Below, piece after piece: positions 48,706 through 59,490 of a DNA stretch of 64,000 nucleotides. This DNA is from Phyllostachys edulis (taxonomy: Eukaryota; Streptophyta; Magnoliopsida; Poales; Poaceae), in the NCBI GenBank assembly GCA_036346405.1, contig CM070561.1, positions 23,034,215-23,098,214 on the forward strand, in the 5' to 3' direction. Position 1 is the first letter of the stretch, and every line of letters begins with the position of its first letter. The notes under the pieces were generated by a model. That model saw only the letters and a program-made list of their open reading frames with translations, searched no databases and had not been told where the DNA came from. A program made the position numbers and the translations under genes.

Positions 48706-49350
48706 CCTTAGAAAATCTTTTCACTTTGCACCACCTCTTCTTACTATATGTGTTACACTTTCCACCAGGGTAAGGATTTGGTCGCCTTCTTTGGTGCTCG
48801 CCAATGGTGAATAGCGACGTGAGAGGTGACAGCGAGGCATGGGATGGAGAGGGGGGGGCGTAAATGGAGCTAGGAAATGGATCGAAAGCAGAGAAGAATA
48901 GCCAAAGCATCACCGGCAACAGCCTTAGCAACAGTGGCGATGGCAAGATGGTTCTCTCTCTCTATTTTTCGGGATGTCGCTATCTCGCCAGCCATGCCTC
49001 ACTATCGGCAAGCTCCCTGCACGCCTCCCATGTTTCCCACTCGCTGACAGGATGTTCCTCTGGTGCAAAGTGCAACATATGGTAAGAAGAGGGTGATGCA
49101 AAGTGAAACGATTTACTAAGGGTGGTGCAAAGTGAAACTATAGTAAGATTATATGGTTCAAAGTGAAATTTACTCCTTTTTATGTTTGACCTACACTGCC
49201 CCGTGTGTAAGTATTAGTCATAGTGACCTATGTACTACTATTAATATTATGTTGTACATTGTTCAATTATTCATGTATAGATGTGATACAACGATGTATT
49301 ATGTGTGTGCTAGCCACTGATCATGTGACTACTGTTGTAAATAGTGCAGT
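48706..49350. repeat. Remainder of the foldback element and LTR X
   Basis: 48706-49175 is the second part of the foldback element. 49176-49350 resembles the last part of a gypsy LTR (tatgtgtgtgctagccactgatcatg) and is assigned to X. No gene. Confidence 0.5.
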
Positions 49351-50870
49351 TTAGCAAATAATCATAATTAATTCCAGCATAATCAAAAGACAGTAATGCA
49401 TTAAACCACCAGCATTTAAATGGCCTAATCAACATATACAAATATAAATCCTCCAAGCCATTTAAACTGAATGATATGCTAAACATATACTACATGTATA
49501 TGAAAGAAATCAGCAATGAGCTCAGAAATTTAGAATGGATAGTTACTCTCAGAAGGGTAGTTGCATAAGACATAGTCGTTGCTATCACAACCCTTTAGTC
49601 TAAACTCTTCACAAATTGGATAAGAAAACTAGAATTCAGATTTTTGAGCTCTAATCAATGCTTTACTAGACTGACAGAATAATCACATGCATAAGAAGTT
49701 GAAACTATTACTTTCTGTCAACCTAAGATCATCAAGAATCACAAATACCCACTACTGCAGTTTACAGAAGATTATAACAAGAATCTCTAAATTCATTACT
49801 TCAAGATATAACCCAACATACCTTTCATGAATTAATAGGGAAAAACACAGATTCAAGTAAATGATTTCTGCTGATAAGAAAATTAGTAGGACAACAGTTC
49901 AAGAGATCGATTCTGACTACGTGAAGCACGTAACTTTTAAATACAATATGACAAAGAAGAAGCAAACCTCTTCTAGAGCTCAAAAGCTGAACTAGAGATC
50001 TTATCAAATTTCAGTTTTAGACTAATATCATCACCGAAAGGAGTTAGCGAGCTCATAAACCCACTTTGATATATCCCTCAGGCATGAATCAAATACAATT
50101 ACAAAACTTGAAGCCAATCCAGCACACAAATATATATATAATCAAAGTGATGTGCCAAAGGACTGCAAAAATACTCACAGAGCCGGTGGTATTCAAAACC
50201 ACCGTGATGAACAAGGCAAGGCACATCTAACAGATGCTGTCCCAGAAAACCTATTGCCGAGGTATTCGGAGATACAATGCCACTCTTCTTCCTTTGGAAT
50301 CCACCAAAGAAAGAAGACAAGGGACAGGAAGTATGCCGCATAAGAACACTGGCCATGTGCACCTCAGAGCAAGGGATCACCATAGATCAAAGGGAACCAC
50401 ACCGAATAAATCAAGAGTCTCACCCAAATCAACCAGGAGCTCACTACTGATAGAACCTAGACCAACCGACGACACACAAGCCAAATCCAGATCGAAAACT
50501 CAATCGGATAACCGTAGGAACCAGAGATCAGACTCACTTGATTTTTTTTTAGCTCAATCCAAAAAGAAGGGAGGAGCCACTTAAGAAGGAGGAGGAGAGC
50601 AAAGACGGCGCAAGATGACAAAGAATGACCGGTGAAAAAATTATCGACCTCCATGCTCACACATGACCGAGATGAGGAAAATCCCATCTAAGAAGGTGCT
50701 CCCGCTGGTTGAGACTGGGTCACAAACTTATCATCTCCCTCACTCCCAATGACAAGAGGGCCCCACCACCCTTTTCCTTTTTCCCATTTCTATTTACCAA
50801 ATGAGAAATTCCCAAAAGACCCTCAGAAAAATAACAATCCCCACCAATTTATCAGATTGATAAAAGATGC
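49351..50870 (-). other. Unassigned segment with a possible 5' exon on -
   Basis: Unlike the LTRs around it, this 1.5-kb stretch shows no internal repeats or known termini. On -, 50390-50710 looks like a T/C-rich leader and 50099-50383 is a 94-codon ORF (MVIPCSEVHMASVLMRH...) without a recognisable domain. It could be original flanking DNA beyond LTR X, a captured gene fragment, or an unrecognised element. Confidence 0.35.
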
Positions 50871-51085
50871 TCAAAATAAAATCTTGTTTAATATACAGCT
50901 GTTCGACGATGGGTATCTTTCGGGTTTGAACCCAAAGCCTAGCAACAAGGACTACGACTCTGCAGAGACAAAGGAGGACTACGCCTTAATCCAATGTCTT
51001 GGTGTGAGAATTTTCGCCCAAGTTACACTCTGTACTGGGTGGCTTGCCCTTTTCCCTCTCGAGTTGGGATGTTATGGTCATGCCC
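50871..51085 (+). repeat. LTR scrap next to copia fragment
   Basis: Text such as gttcgacgatgggtatctttc, ggactacgactctgcagag and caatgtcttggtgtgag is typical of the transcribed 3' part of grass gypsy LTRs. Termini are not visible. It stops where the copia 3' region begins. Confidence 0.35.
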
Positions 51086-52891
51086 CCATATCTTGCTCAT
51101 GAGTACTTAAGAAAGTATACTCTTATCTTCCTTTGATCGTGACCACACAATCATACTCAAGTAGGTGAATTCTTTAGGGAATCCTGTAGGAGGATTCTCG
51201 ATACCATATAGGTCTTGAATTCATTAAGAGCTGTTGCTCAACCTCCCATACAGAAAGAGCACTATAGCTAATGGGACCCTCTAGGTGTGCTCTATAATCC
51301 CGCACAGTTTGTTGTCCTAGAGCCTAGTTCACGGGATCTCTAATCTCCTAGGATAGGTTACTACCAATGTGAGCCTTTACCCGGGTATGAACCCCATTCC
51401 CTTTGATGCTACAAGGATGACCTTCTGTGCTAATCCTTTGGTGAAAGGATCTGCTAAGTTACTTTTAGACTGGATGTATTCTACAGTAATAACACCCGTC
51501 TCTCTGGTATGCCTTACCGACTTAAGTCCCCTTTTAATATGTTTTGAGGACTTCATATTGTCCTTCCTACTCTTCACCTTAACCATAACTGTTTGGTTAT
51601 CGCAGTAGGTTAATATAGCTGGAATTGGTTTTTCTAGCTCAGGTAGGTCAGAAAGGAGTTCTCTAATCCATTCTGCCTCTACAGCCGCTGAGTCTAGAGC
51701 TACCAGCTCAGCCTCCATGGTGGACTGTGTAAGAATAGTCTGTTTAGAAGACTTCTACGAAACAGCCCCACCTGCTAAAGTGAATACATAGCCACTCGTA
51801 GCCTTCATGTCATCCGAGTCGCTGATCCAGTTGGAATCACTAAATCCTCCCAAGGCTATCGAATGGCCAGAATAATGTATTCCCAAGTTAGAGGTCCCGT
51901 TTAGGCACCGAAATACCCTCTCTAGTGCTATCCAATGATCATCTCCTGGATTGGACATATAACGACTCAATATGCTTATAGCATATGAGATGTCAGGTCT
52001 CGTTGCACTAGTTAAAAACATTAAGAATCCTATTATTTGAGAATATTTAAGCTGGTCTTTTCCATATCCAGTGTTTTTTTGTAGCTTAACATTTGGATCA
52101 TAGGTGTGGCCGCTGATTTATAGTCCATAAATCCAAATCTGGTTAGGATCTTGTCCACATAATGGGATTGTGAAAGAATAATCTCATCCTTACCCTTTAT
52201 AAGCTTGATGTTTAGGATAACATCAACTTCACCCAAATCTTTCATATCAAAATTTTGGGAGAGGAAAGACTTTGTTTTATTGATTGCATCCATGTTGATC
52301 CCAAAAAGCAATATGTCATCTACGTATAAACATAGAATGACACCTTCCCCCCACTAAACCGATAGTAAACATATTTATCAGCTTTGTTCACACAAAAGCC
52401 GACCGAGGTCAAAGTATTATCAAATTTCTCGTGTCATTACTTGGGAGCTTGCTTTAAACCATACAAGGATTTAATCAATCTACATACTTTCTTCTCTTGC
52501 CTTTCAACCACAAAACTATCGGGTTGTTGCATATAAATCTCCTCATCCAACTCTCTATTTAGGAAAGTGGTCTTTACATCCATTTGATGTACTTAGAGTT
52601 TATATGCGGCAGCTAGTGCTAAAAGCACCCAAATTGTGGGTAAACAAGCCACAAGATAGTATGTATAAAAATAGTCTTCACCCTCTTTTTGTGTGAAACC
52701 CTTAGCCATTAAATAGGCCTTGTACTTTTCTATAGTACCATCAGCTCTACGCTTTCTTAAGATCCATTTGTACCCCACTGGCTTGAATCCAGATGGGAGA
52801 TCCGTAACCTCCCACGTTCCGTTAGCTATCATGGAACCCATCTCGTTACGGACTGCTTCCTTCCAGTAATCCACATCTGGGGATGTGTATG
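51086..52891 (-). mobile_element. Truncated Ty1/copia element (RT to RNase H and 3' flank)
   Basis: The 3' part of a copia element on -: 51086-51376 is noncoding 3' sequence with a purine tract-like atatgggggcatg (on -), and 51377-52891 is pol. Its 5' remainder is cut off at 52891 by the copia element that inserted there and must lie beyond the window. No LTR of its own could be defined. Confidence 0.75.
51377..52874 (-). pseudogene. Copia reverse transcriptase and RNase H, broken
   Basis: On -, RT begins with VDYWKEAVRNEMGSMIANG and GFKPVGYKWILRKRRADG (52700-52880). It continues through AKGFTQKEGEDYF, the YVDDILLFG catalytic motif near 52310-52335 and SHYVDKILTRFGF. Next come the FLTSATRPDISYAISILSRY stretch (51960-52020) and RNase H with MEAELVALDSAAVEAEWIRE, YCDNQTVMVK and NLADPFTKGLA (51377-51718). 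At least four breaks separate these frames. The copia order (RT directly before RNase H, integrase upstream) is kept. Confidence 0.88.
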
Positions 52892-54966
52892 TGTAGGACC
52901 GGAAAGGTGCCTAGAGGGGGGGGTGAATAGGAGCACGATAAATTTTTCTATTAAGATTGGATTCAACACAATATCACTCCAATAGCTACGGAAGCTATGA
53001 AGATCAACATTCAAGTACTACAGAGGACTTGTGTTGAACCCAAATCAAAACCCCCAACGCAAAACACAAAAGGCTCAAAGCAATCTGGTGGAGCGGTCAG
53101 ACCGGATGTCGGTCTGACCGGTGTTGTAAAATTGGACTGACCGGCCCTGACCAGAAACAGTGCGACAGCCCAAAAACCAAAACGAAAATCGGTCTAACTT
53201 TTGATCTACACGGCCAAACTTGATCAAATATGGAACACACCTTCCTAAGGATATTAGGAACCTATTCCAAGCAACGATTGAATAGATCCACGTCAAAGTT
53301 TCAACCTTTTTCCATTTGAACGAAGATAGGTTCAAAACCGGGCAAGAATGAAAACTCGATCCAATCACTTGCTCGTGGGAGATTGATCATCTAGATGATC
53401 CTAGATGTATTCTCACACGTCACAGCAAGGTAGATGAGGGCAAGAAATCAATCAAAAACCAAAGGACCAAAGATGGACTCAAAAACACCAAATAAGGAGG
53501 AAGAACACATAGAGACTCATCTTTGAAGGAACATGCATAGATTGATTTGAGATTTGAGAGGGTTTACAACCACTCCATCCAGGAGGACAAGAGCTCAATC
53601 CATGAGCACCAACTCAACTCATCTCACTAGAACTCTAAGCCTCTCCTTTCCTCTCTAAGCCCTAAGACAAAACTAGGATTTACAAATGAAGTACATAAGG
53701 GTGCTGGACAGCATCCACCCCTATTTATATTAGAGGCCTAGTTTCTAGAAGAGTTAACCCTAATCAGCTCCCATTAAGGCCCAACACAAACGGGTCACAC
53801 ACGCACGTATTTTAAAGTGCCGTCTTCACTCGTCTTGACCTAATCCGCTTCTCCAACACACCGTCTTGCGCCGCTAGTTTGCAAAAAGGTCACCAAGGCG
53901 GAATTTGGTAAAATTACCAAAACACCCCTTCTCGATCCTTCTCTAAAGACCGAGTCCAATCTTGGTAAAGCAATCGCCTGCTTCGCCACGTGTAGGTTGA
54001 TCAACGGCTCTTATCATGTCGGCAAGTCTCTCTCGTTCGGCTACCGCCAAAGCCACCATGGCACTTACACCGACCCCTGCGCCGCTTGATCCAACCAGTC
54101 GCACCGAACTGCCCGTTCGGTCATCCTTGTCCATTATGTGCCCCGCTTGAGTCTCCTGACCTCACCCGGCATCCTCGATCGTTCTAGACCTCAGCTCTCC
54201 AAGCTTAGTCCCGATCATCCTCGCCGTTGACCGTCGTTGACCTCCAAGCAACCTGCACAGCAATAGACAAGCAAATCGAATCCGGGAATAAGTTCTTCAC
54301 AACTTGACCCATGTTAGTGAAAACATGCATCATGCAACACATATGCACTGAAGCCCATGCCCTTAACCTAACCCAACAAGCATCGCCAACAATTCGATGA
54401 AGAGCTGCACAAAATCGGTTAGACCGCCGTTCTGGCCGGTCTGACCGCCCCCTGGGACTTAGCCAGAATTCACTCGATGCATGGCTAGTCTGACCGCCAA
54501 AATGGCCGGTCTGATCGCCAGTCACCTGAAGAACTGAAACTGTGCCAAAAACGTTTGAATCGACAAACCGAAAACACCATTGCCAATTGTAACATCATCC
54601 TAAGATCATGCACATATCCCCATGATATCCACAGTCTCCTCCTTGATGAACACATTGGCAATATACCAAAAATGCATAGTTTGAGGTTTGAAAAGTAAAA
54701 TACTCGACATTTTCGCACAAAGGCACAACTTGGTCCAAAAGCAAGAGAAAGCAATGGAAATGACCAAGCTAGCTCCAGAATAGCACAGGCAAGTGAGATA
54801 AGGTAAAAGAAAGCAAGAAAGCTTCAATTTCCAGAAAATTGCTAAATCTCACTTAAGGTCCATATGAAAGAACAAATGTTCAAATTGACTTTTGATCATT
54901 ATGAGGTTCCAAGAATTGCAAATCAAGTTCAGAATTGTCAATAAGACCAAAAGAATGCAAATAACA
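52892..54966 (-). repeat. SIRE-like 3' LTR, 2075 bp
   Basis: Starts TGTAGGACCGGAAAGG and ends AATGCAAATAACA. On - it carries a TATAAATA box at 53722-53729, a likely promoter within the LTR. It contains clustered cggtcagaccgg/ccggtctgaccg motifs at 53090-53155 and 54415-54520. Confidence 0.88.
53722..53729 (-). promoter_or_regulatory. LTR TATA box
   Basis: TATAAATA on -, conserved at the same LTR position in the sister copy (63127-63134). Transcription would run toward lower coordinates. Confidence 0.6.
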
Positions 54967-54977
54967 TACTCCCCCTC

Positions 54978-56326
54978 ACTAAGATCCTCAAAATTCATAA
55001 AATTGCAAATTTTCCCATTTTCTCCAAATAGCTCCCCCTTTAAGACATTTTTGCTATATCTTCTCCCCCTTTGACAATGGAGTCATCAAGGAATCACACT
55101 TTCTCTCGTCCAGAGATAATACATGCAGAAATGAGGAAAAAGCATAAGAAGGAGCATACATGAAATGCAATGGAGTGGCTTCATTTTTTTTGTATTTTTT
55201 GTATTTTTGATTACAAGAAGCTTTGGAAATTACCCAAAAGAACAAGCTAGTATGTCTCATATTGCACAATAACATATCAAGCCTAAAAGCGCTAGCAAGA
55301 TCATGTTAAGACATATATAACAAAGCTAAGCTAGAAGGCTCAATGTAAAGCAATGAATTGTAACAATTTAAGCAAGGTCTCAAATTTAGCAAGTTCATCA
55401 ATAGTGATCCTAAAATGATAATGGCCATGTCAAAATGTTAATGTGAGATCAAAAAGCTAATAAAGACCACCTTCAGAGACAAACAAGTCCTTAATTGAAT
55501 CATTTTGCTCAAATTAGCTCAGACGCCCATTTTTCAACGAATTTTGCATTTGCAATGAGTTTTGAAGTTGATTAATGGTCTATCTTAGTGAAGAAGATCC
55601 TGGACTAGGAGCCATCCACAAACTCTTCCTAAGCTTCGACCAAACGGTATATCTTAGTAAAGAAGATCCTGGACTAGGAGCCATCCACAATCTCTTCCTA
55701 AGCTTCTACCAGTGCGACAAATCTTGAGGTTCATGTCAATGTTGACAAGTAGTCCCCATGAGATTGTCTAGATCATCAAACTATCTCCAAGTTCATGTTT
55801 TGGACATGCAGTCTCGTGAGAGTAGTTTGGCACATTTTAGATACAAGACAATCTTGAAATTCGATTTTTCATTTTTACAAGAGCAATTTTAGATTCTCAG
55901 AAGAACAAGAAGCTCAAGTAATGATCAATTTTAGATTCAAGAGCTAACAAGCAATTTTGACAGGGCCAATGTCACAAAATGAGCACTAATTGCACAACTA
56001 GCTAAAACATCCATAAATTGCAGTTTTTAGTCCAAGTTGTTATGGAATTCTAGCTCATTTGGCAAAGACTTTGCTACACATGTGAAAGCGTGATAATTCT
56101 AGCAAGTCACAGAACTAAACATGACATTGAGTAAGAATTGAAATACTAAAGCTCAAGAGGGTAATAAGCAAAGCTTCATCCATTTTAAAAGATAAGCGGA
56201 AAAGCTTACATTACAATGCATCTTTTTGGATTTTTCATATGAATGCAATATGATACAATGAATGCAAAAGAAAAACTCAAAAAGCTTAAAGAGAGCAAAA
56301 ATATCAGAAAAAGATCCAACTCCCCC
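54978..56326 (-). other. Noncoding 3' region of SIRE-like element
   Basis: About 1.35 kb between the RNase H stop and the LTR with no ORF above 75 codons. SIRE elements often carry an envelope-like ORF here; none is readable. It contains a direct duplication of about 74 bp (tatcttagtgaagaagatcc...cttcctaagcttc) at about 55580-55710 and several ctccccct tracts resembling extra purine tracts. Confidence 0.6.
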
Positions 56327-57161
56327 TCAAAACAGGCCAAGAGGACTAACAACCCCCAACTCTCCCCGCAAAGAAGCAAAACGAGAAGAATCAAGAGCCT
56401 TAGTGAAAATATCCGTAACCTGCTGCTCAGACTCTACAAAGTGAAGCACAACATCACCCTTCTCTACATGGTCTCTAAGGAAATGATATCTAATGTCAAT
56501 GTGTTTGGTCCTAGAGTGTTGCACTGGGTTTTTGGCAATGTTTATGACACTAGTGTTATCACAGAAAAAAGGAACACTATCCAAAGACAACCCATAGTCC
56601 CGCAGAGTAGATAAGATCCAAAGAATCTGAGAGCAACTCATCGGTGCAGACTACATACTCGGCCTCGGCGAAAGGATGTGCAACAAAGGATCGCTTCCTA
56701 GAAGACCAAGAGATAAGAGAGGTGCCTAAGAAATGACAAGTGCGGAAGTACTCTTCCTATCCACTCTACACCCCGCAAAATCAGCATCGAGAAAAAGCTC
56801 GAATGGAAAGAGCGTAATCAAGAAAACCGAGTCCAAAATCAAGAGTGCCACGGAGGTACGAAGATGCGACGACCGCTGACGATGTGAGGCACGAGGGAAG
56901 CTCGAATCGGCGCACAAACACACAAACAAATCAGATGTCCGGCCTCAACGCCGTGAGGTAGAGGAGGAGTCGATCATCTTTGCAGTACTCATTCTGGTCC
57001 ACGGGCTCTCCATCCTCATCAGGATCCAGCACGGTAGAAGTGGCAATGGGAGTAGACATTGGCTTGCTACTTCCCATGTCGAAACGCCGAAGAAGGTCCT
57101 TTGTGTACTTACTTTGATGAATGAAGGTACCTTCTTTCGGCTTGCTTGACTTGAAGACCAA
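56327..57161 (-). pseudogene. SIRE-like RT tail and RNase H, frameshifted
   Basis: Three pieces in different frames: SKYTKDLLRRFDMGSSKPMS (57070-57110), the DADFAGCRVDRKSTS block (near 56740-56790), and RNase H with FFCDNTSVINIAKNPVQHSR, TKHIDIRYHFLRDHV and VTDIFTKALDSSRF (56340-56570). They complete the copia Pol downstream of the 727-codon frame, from which they are separated by two one-base losses near 57165-57195. Confidence 0.85.
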
Positions 57162-57187
57162 GGAAGAAAGTCACTCGCCCATCATAC

Positions 57188-59371
57188 TCATCTCAATTCC
57201 CTGCTCATAGAATCTGAAAATCTAGAAACCAAAGCATGAGAAGAACCACCGAATATGATGTCATCCACATAAATCTGAATCAATAAAAAGTCACTGCCAT
57301 GCTTGAGAGTGAACAAGGTTTTATCTACCATTCTCATTTTAAACTCATTATCAAGCAAGAAACTCTTAAGCCTATCATACCAAGCTCTAGGGGCTTGCTT
57401 CAATCCATACAAGGCCTTAGAGAGCTTAAACACATGGTTTGGGAACTTATGATTTTCAGAACCAGGCGGTTGCTTGACATAGACCTCTTCTTCTATGAAA
57501 CCATTAAGAAAAGCACTCTTGACATCCATTTGAAAAAGCTTAAAGCCCTTAGATGTCGCGAATGCTAGCAAAATGCGAATGGCTTCTAATCTTGCTACAG
57601 GAGCAAAAGTCTCTTCAAAGTCTAAGCCTTCTACCTGGGAATACCCTTGAGCTACAAGCCTAGCCTTGTTGCGAACTACCAACCCATCCCCACTTTGCTT
57701 ATTTTTTAAAACCCATTTTGTTCCAATTACATTATGATTAGGTGGAGGTTCGACTAAGGTCCAGACTTTGTTTCTTTCAAAATTTTCAAGCTCTTCATGC
57801 ATGGCATTAACCCAAGAGGAATCAGATAAAGCATGGGTGACATCTCGGGGTTCAAAAGACGCAACAAAAGCAGAATGTGCATGAGAATCTGGAGAGGTAA
57901 ACCTGGAGCGAGTAACCTGCTCATGAAGATCCCCAATCATCTGCTCTGGTGGGTGTTGTCGTTGAATATGAAGAGGAGGTCCTGGTGCAGATGTGGCCTT
58001 TACCTCATGGGCTGTGGAGGTAGGAGCAGAGCCACTCGAAGCGCCAGTGAAGGTGGGAAGAGGCTGCTCTCCAGAAGCTGGAGAAGTAGAAGCAGGCTCT
58101 CCAACCATCTCAGAGATGACTGGAGGATGGATTTGACCTTCATCCTCTATGTCAGAGTCATCGTCGACGAAAATGCTTTCTCGAATATCAGGAACCTGTG
58201 TACCTGCAGCATCGGGTTTAGTACTAGAACTAGCCTCATCAAAAGTGACTTCACAAGTCTCAATGATTTTGTTAGTATCCAGATTAAATACACGATAGCC
58301 ACGAGAATGAGCAGGATATCCAAGAAAAATGCCATCATAACATCTAGATTCAAATTTATCCAAGTTGCTGTGTTTAAGAATGAAGCATTTGCAACCAAAA
58401 ATCTTGAGATGAGAGACTTTAGGCCTATGACTAAATCTAAGCTCAAATGAAGTCTTGCCTATGACAGATCTCAAGAATACCCTATTAGACACATAACAAG
58501 TAGTAGAGATCGCCTCAGCCCAAAACCTTCTAGGTGTGCTATGCTCATCTAGCATGGTCCTAGCCATCTCTACCAAGGTCATGTTCTTTCTTTCTACAAC
58601 CCCATTCTGCTGAGGAACTCTAGGTGAAGAGAACTGGTGCTCAAGTCCTCTCTCAGTGCAGAAAGTGGCAAAAGAAGAGTTCTTGAATTCTGTGCCATTG
58701 TCACTCCTAATGGTTCTCAAAGCTCCAGGGAGATCAACAGCAAGTCTAAGAACCAACTCCCTAAAATAGTCAAAAGCCTCATCCTTAGAAACCAGAAAAT
58801 AAACCCATGAATACCTGGAGAAATCATCCACAATAACAAGCACATACCACTTCCCTCCTACAGACTGAACTCTAGAAGGGCCAACCGTGTCTAAGTGCGA
58901 GAGCTGACCAGGTCCATCAGTCATCACTAAAGTAAGAGATGGATGAGAAGAAGAAACCATCTTACCATGTCTACAGGGAGTGCACACAAGGTCTCTAATA
59001 GTCTTAAGCTTAGGCAAACCTCTAATCAAGTCCTTGCAACTGATCCTAGTCAAATGGTCAAAGCCTATGTGTCCAAGCCTACGATGCCACAATACTAAAT
59101 CATGAGAATCAGAAGCCACAAGACACCTAGGGCTGGAAACAGAAGAAATACTGAAATTGGCACTAAAGATACTCTCAAACCTGGAAATCTTAAAGACAAG
59201 CTCACCCGAGGAGTCTAGAACTCTACACTCACCACTCTTAAACCTCACTTCTAGACTCTCATCAAGAAGCTGAGAAACAGATAGTAGATTATACCTCAGC
59301 TTACTTACCAAAGCGACGTCCTTAAGCATGAAGTTGTTGTTGACGCCAAGACCGTGCCCTTGGGTCATCAC
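57188..59371 (-). pseudogene. SIRE-like integrase and reverse transcriptase, 727 codons open
   Basis: The longest open frame of the window. In order on -: the pre-integrase zinc region (LVLWHRRLGHIGFDHL with CTPCRHGK), the integrase core with its acidic residues in HLDTVGPS, IRSDNGTEFKN and VVERKNMTL, and KIFGCKCFI. A variable Ser/Pro-rich linker follows, then RT with VWTLVEPPPNHNVIGTKWV, KARLVAQGYSQVEGLDFEET, FQMDVKSAFLNGFI, KALYGLKQAPRAWYDRL and the catalytic YVDDIIFGG. It stops at the first of two frameshifts just after RT motif YVDD. Gag and protease lie upstream in other frames. Confidence 0.92.
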
Positions 59372-59490
59372 GGTCCCGGAGAAGCATCCTAAATGTGATC
59401 AACTCGTCTGCGGATGCACGTGTGAGGAGAGAACCATCTAGAATCTCCGGTCATGTGTCGAGAACACCCGAGTCAACAAGCCATATGTCC
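59372..59490 (-). pseudogene. SIRE-like protease active-site region, frameshifted
   Basis: WLVDSG and CSRHMTGDSRWFS, the copia protease signature (Asp-Ser-Gly with the following His/Met block), can be read near 59430-59485 but lie in two frames separated by a missing base. The preceding 510-codon frame stops here, and the next frame opens after a TAG. Confidence 0.75.

Larger units (their letters stand above)
43155..49175. mobile_element. Foldback (MULE-like) element split by a solo LTR
   Basis: The left arm (43155-43208, continuing at 48706-48778) and the right arm (about 49048-49175) are inverted copies of about 125 bp rich in tttcactttgcaccacc. The ends read aAGTAGATTTCAC and GTGAAATTTACTC, close to the termini of the MITE behind PEX3. 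The core (48779-49047) is GC-richer and non-repetitive, perhaps a captured fragment. The net size is about 530 bp. No clean 9-bp duplication is seen (ttttt-rich flanks on both sides). Confidence 0.65.
13612..49350 (+). mobile_element. X: old gypsy-type LTR split by nested insertions
   Basis: Begins TGCAACATCCCAGAAT (the common grass LTR start TGTAACATCCC with one transition). Its pieces are 13612-14437, 19939-20119, 40020-43154 and about 49176-49350, joined logically because each intervening element has its own target duplication. The piece at 40020-40920 looks like the CT-rich transcribed leader of a long LTR, and the piece at 42900-43150 has the TGAGTAC/GTACTCA palindrome followed by gaggaagaag text common near LTR 3' ends. 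The net length is about 4.3 kb. The right end is not sharp: no CA terminus with a copy of the left flank gtggc was found, so the end is approximate. No primer site or coding interior follows, so it is a solo or truncated LTR. Confidence 0.6.

Noticed and set aside
54205..54827. ORFs on - in the SIRE-like 3' LTR
   Set aside because: They lie within the LTR; no domain.
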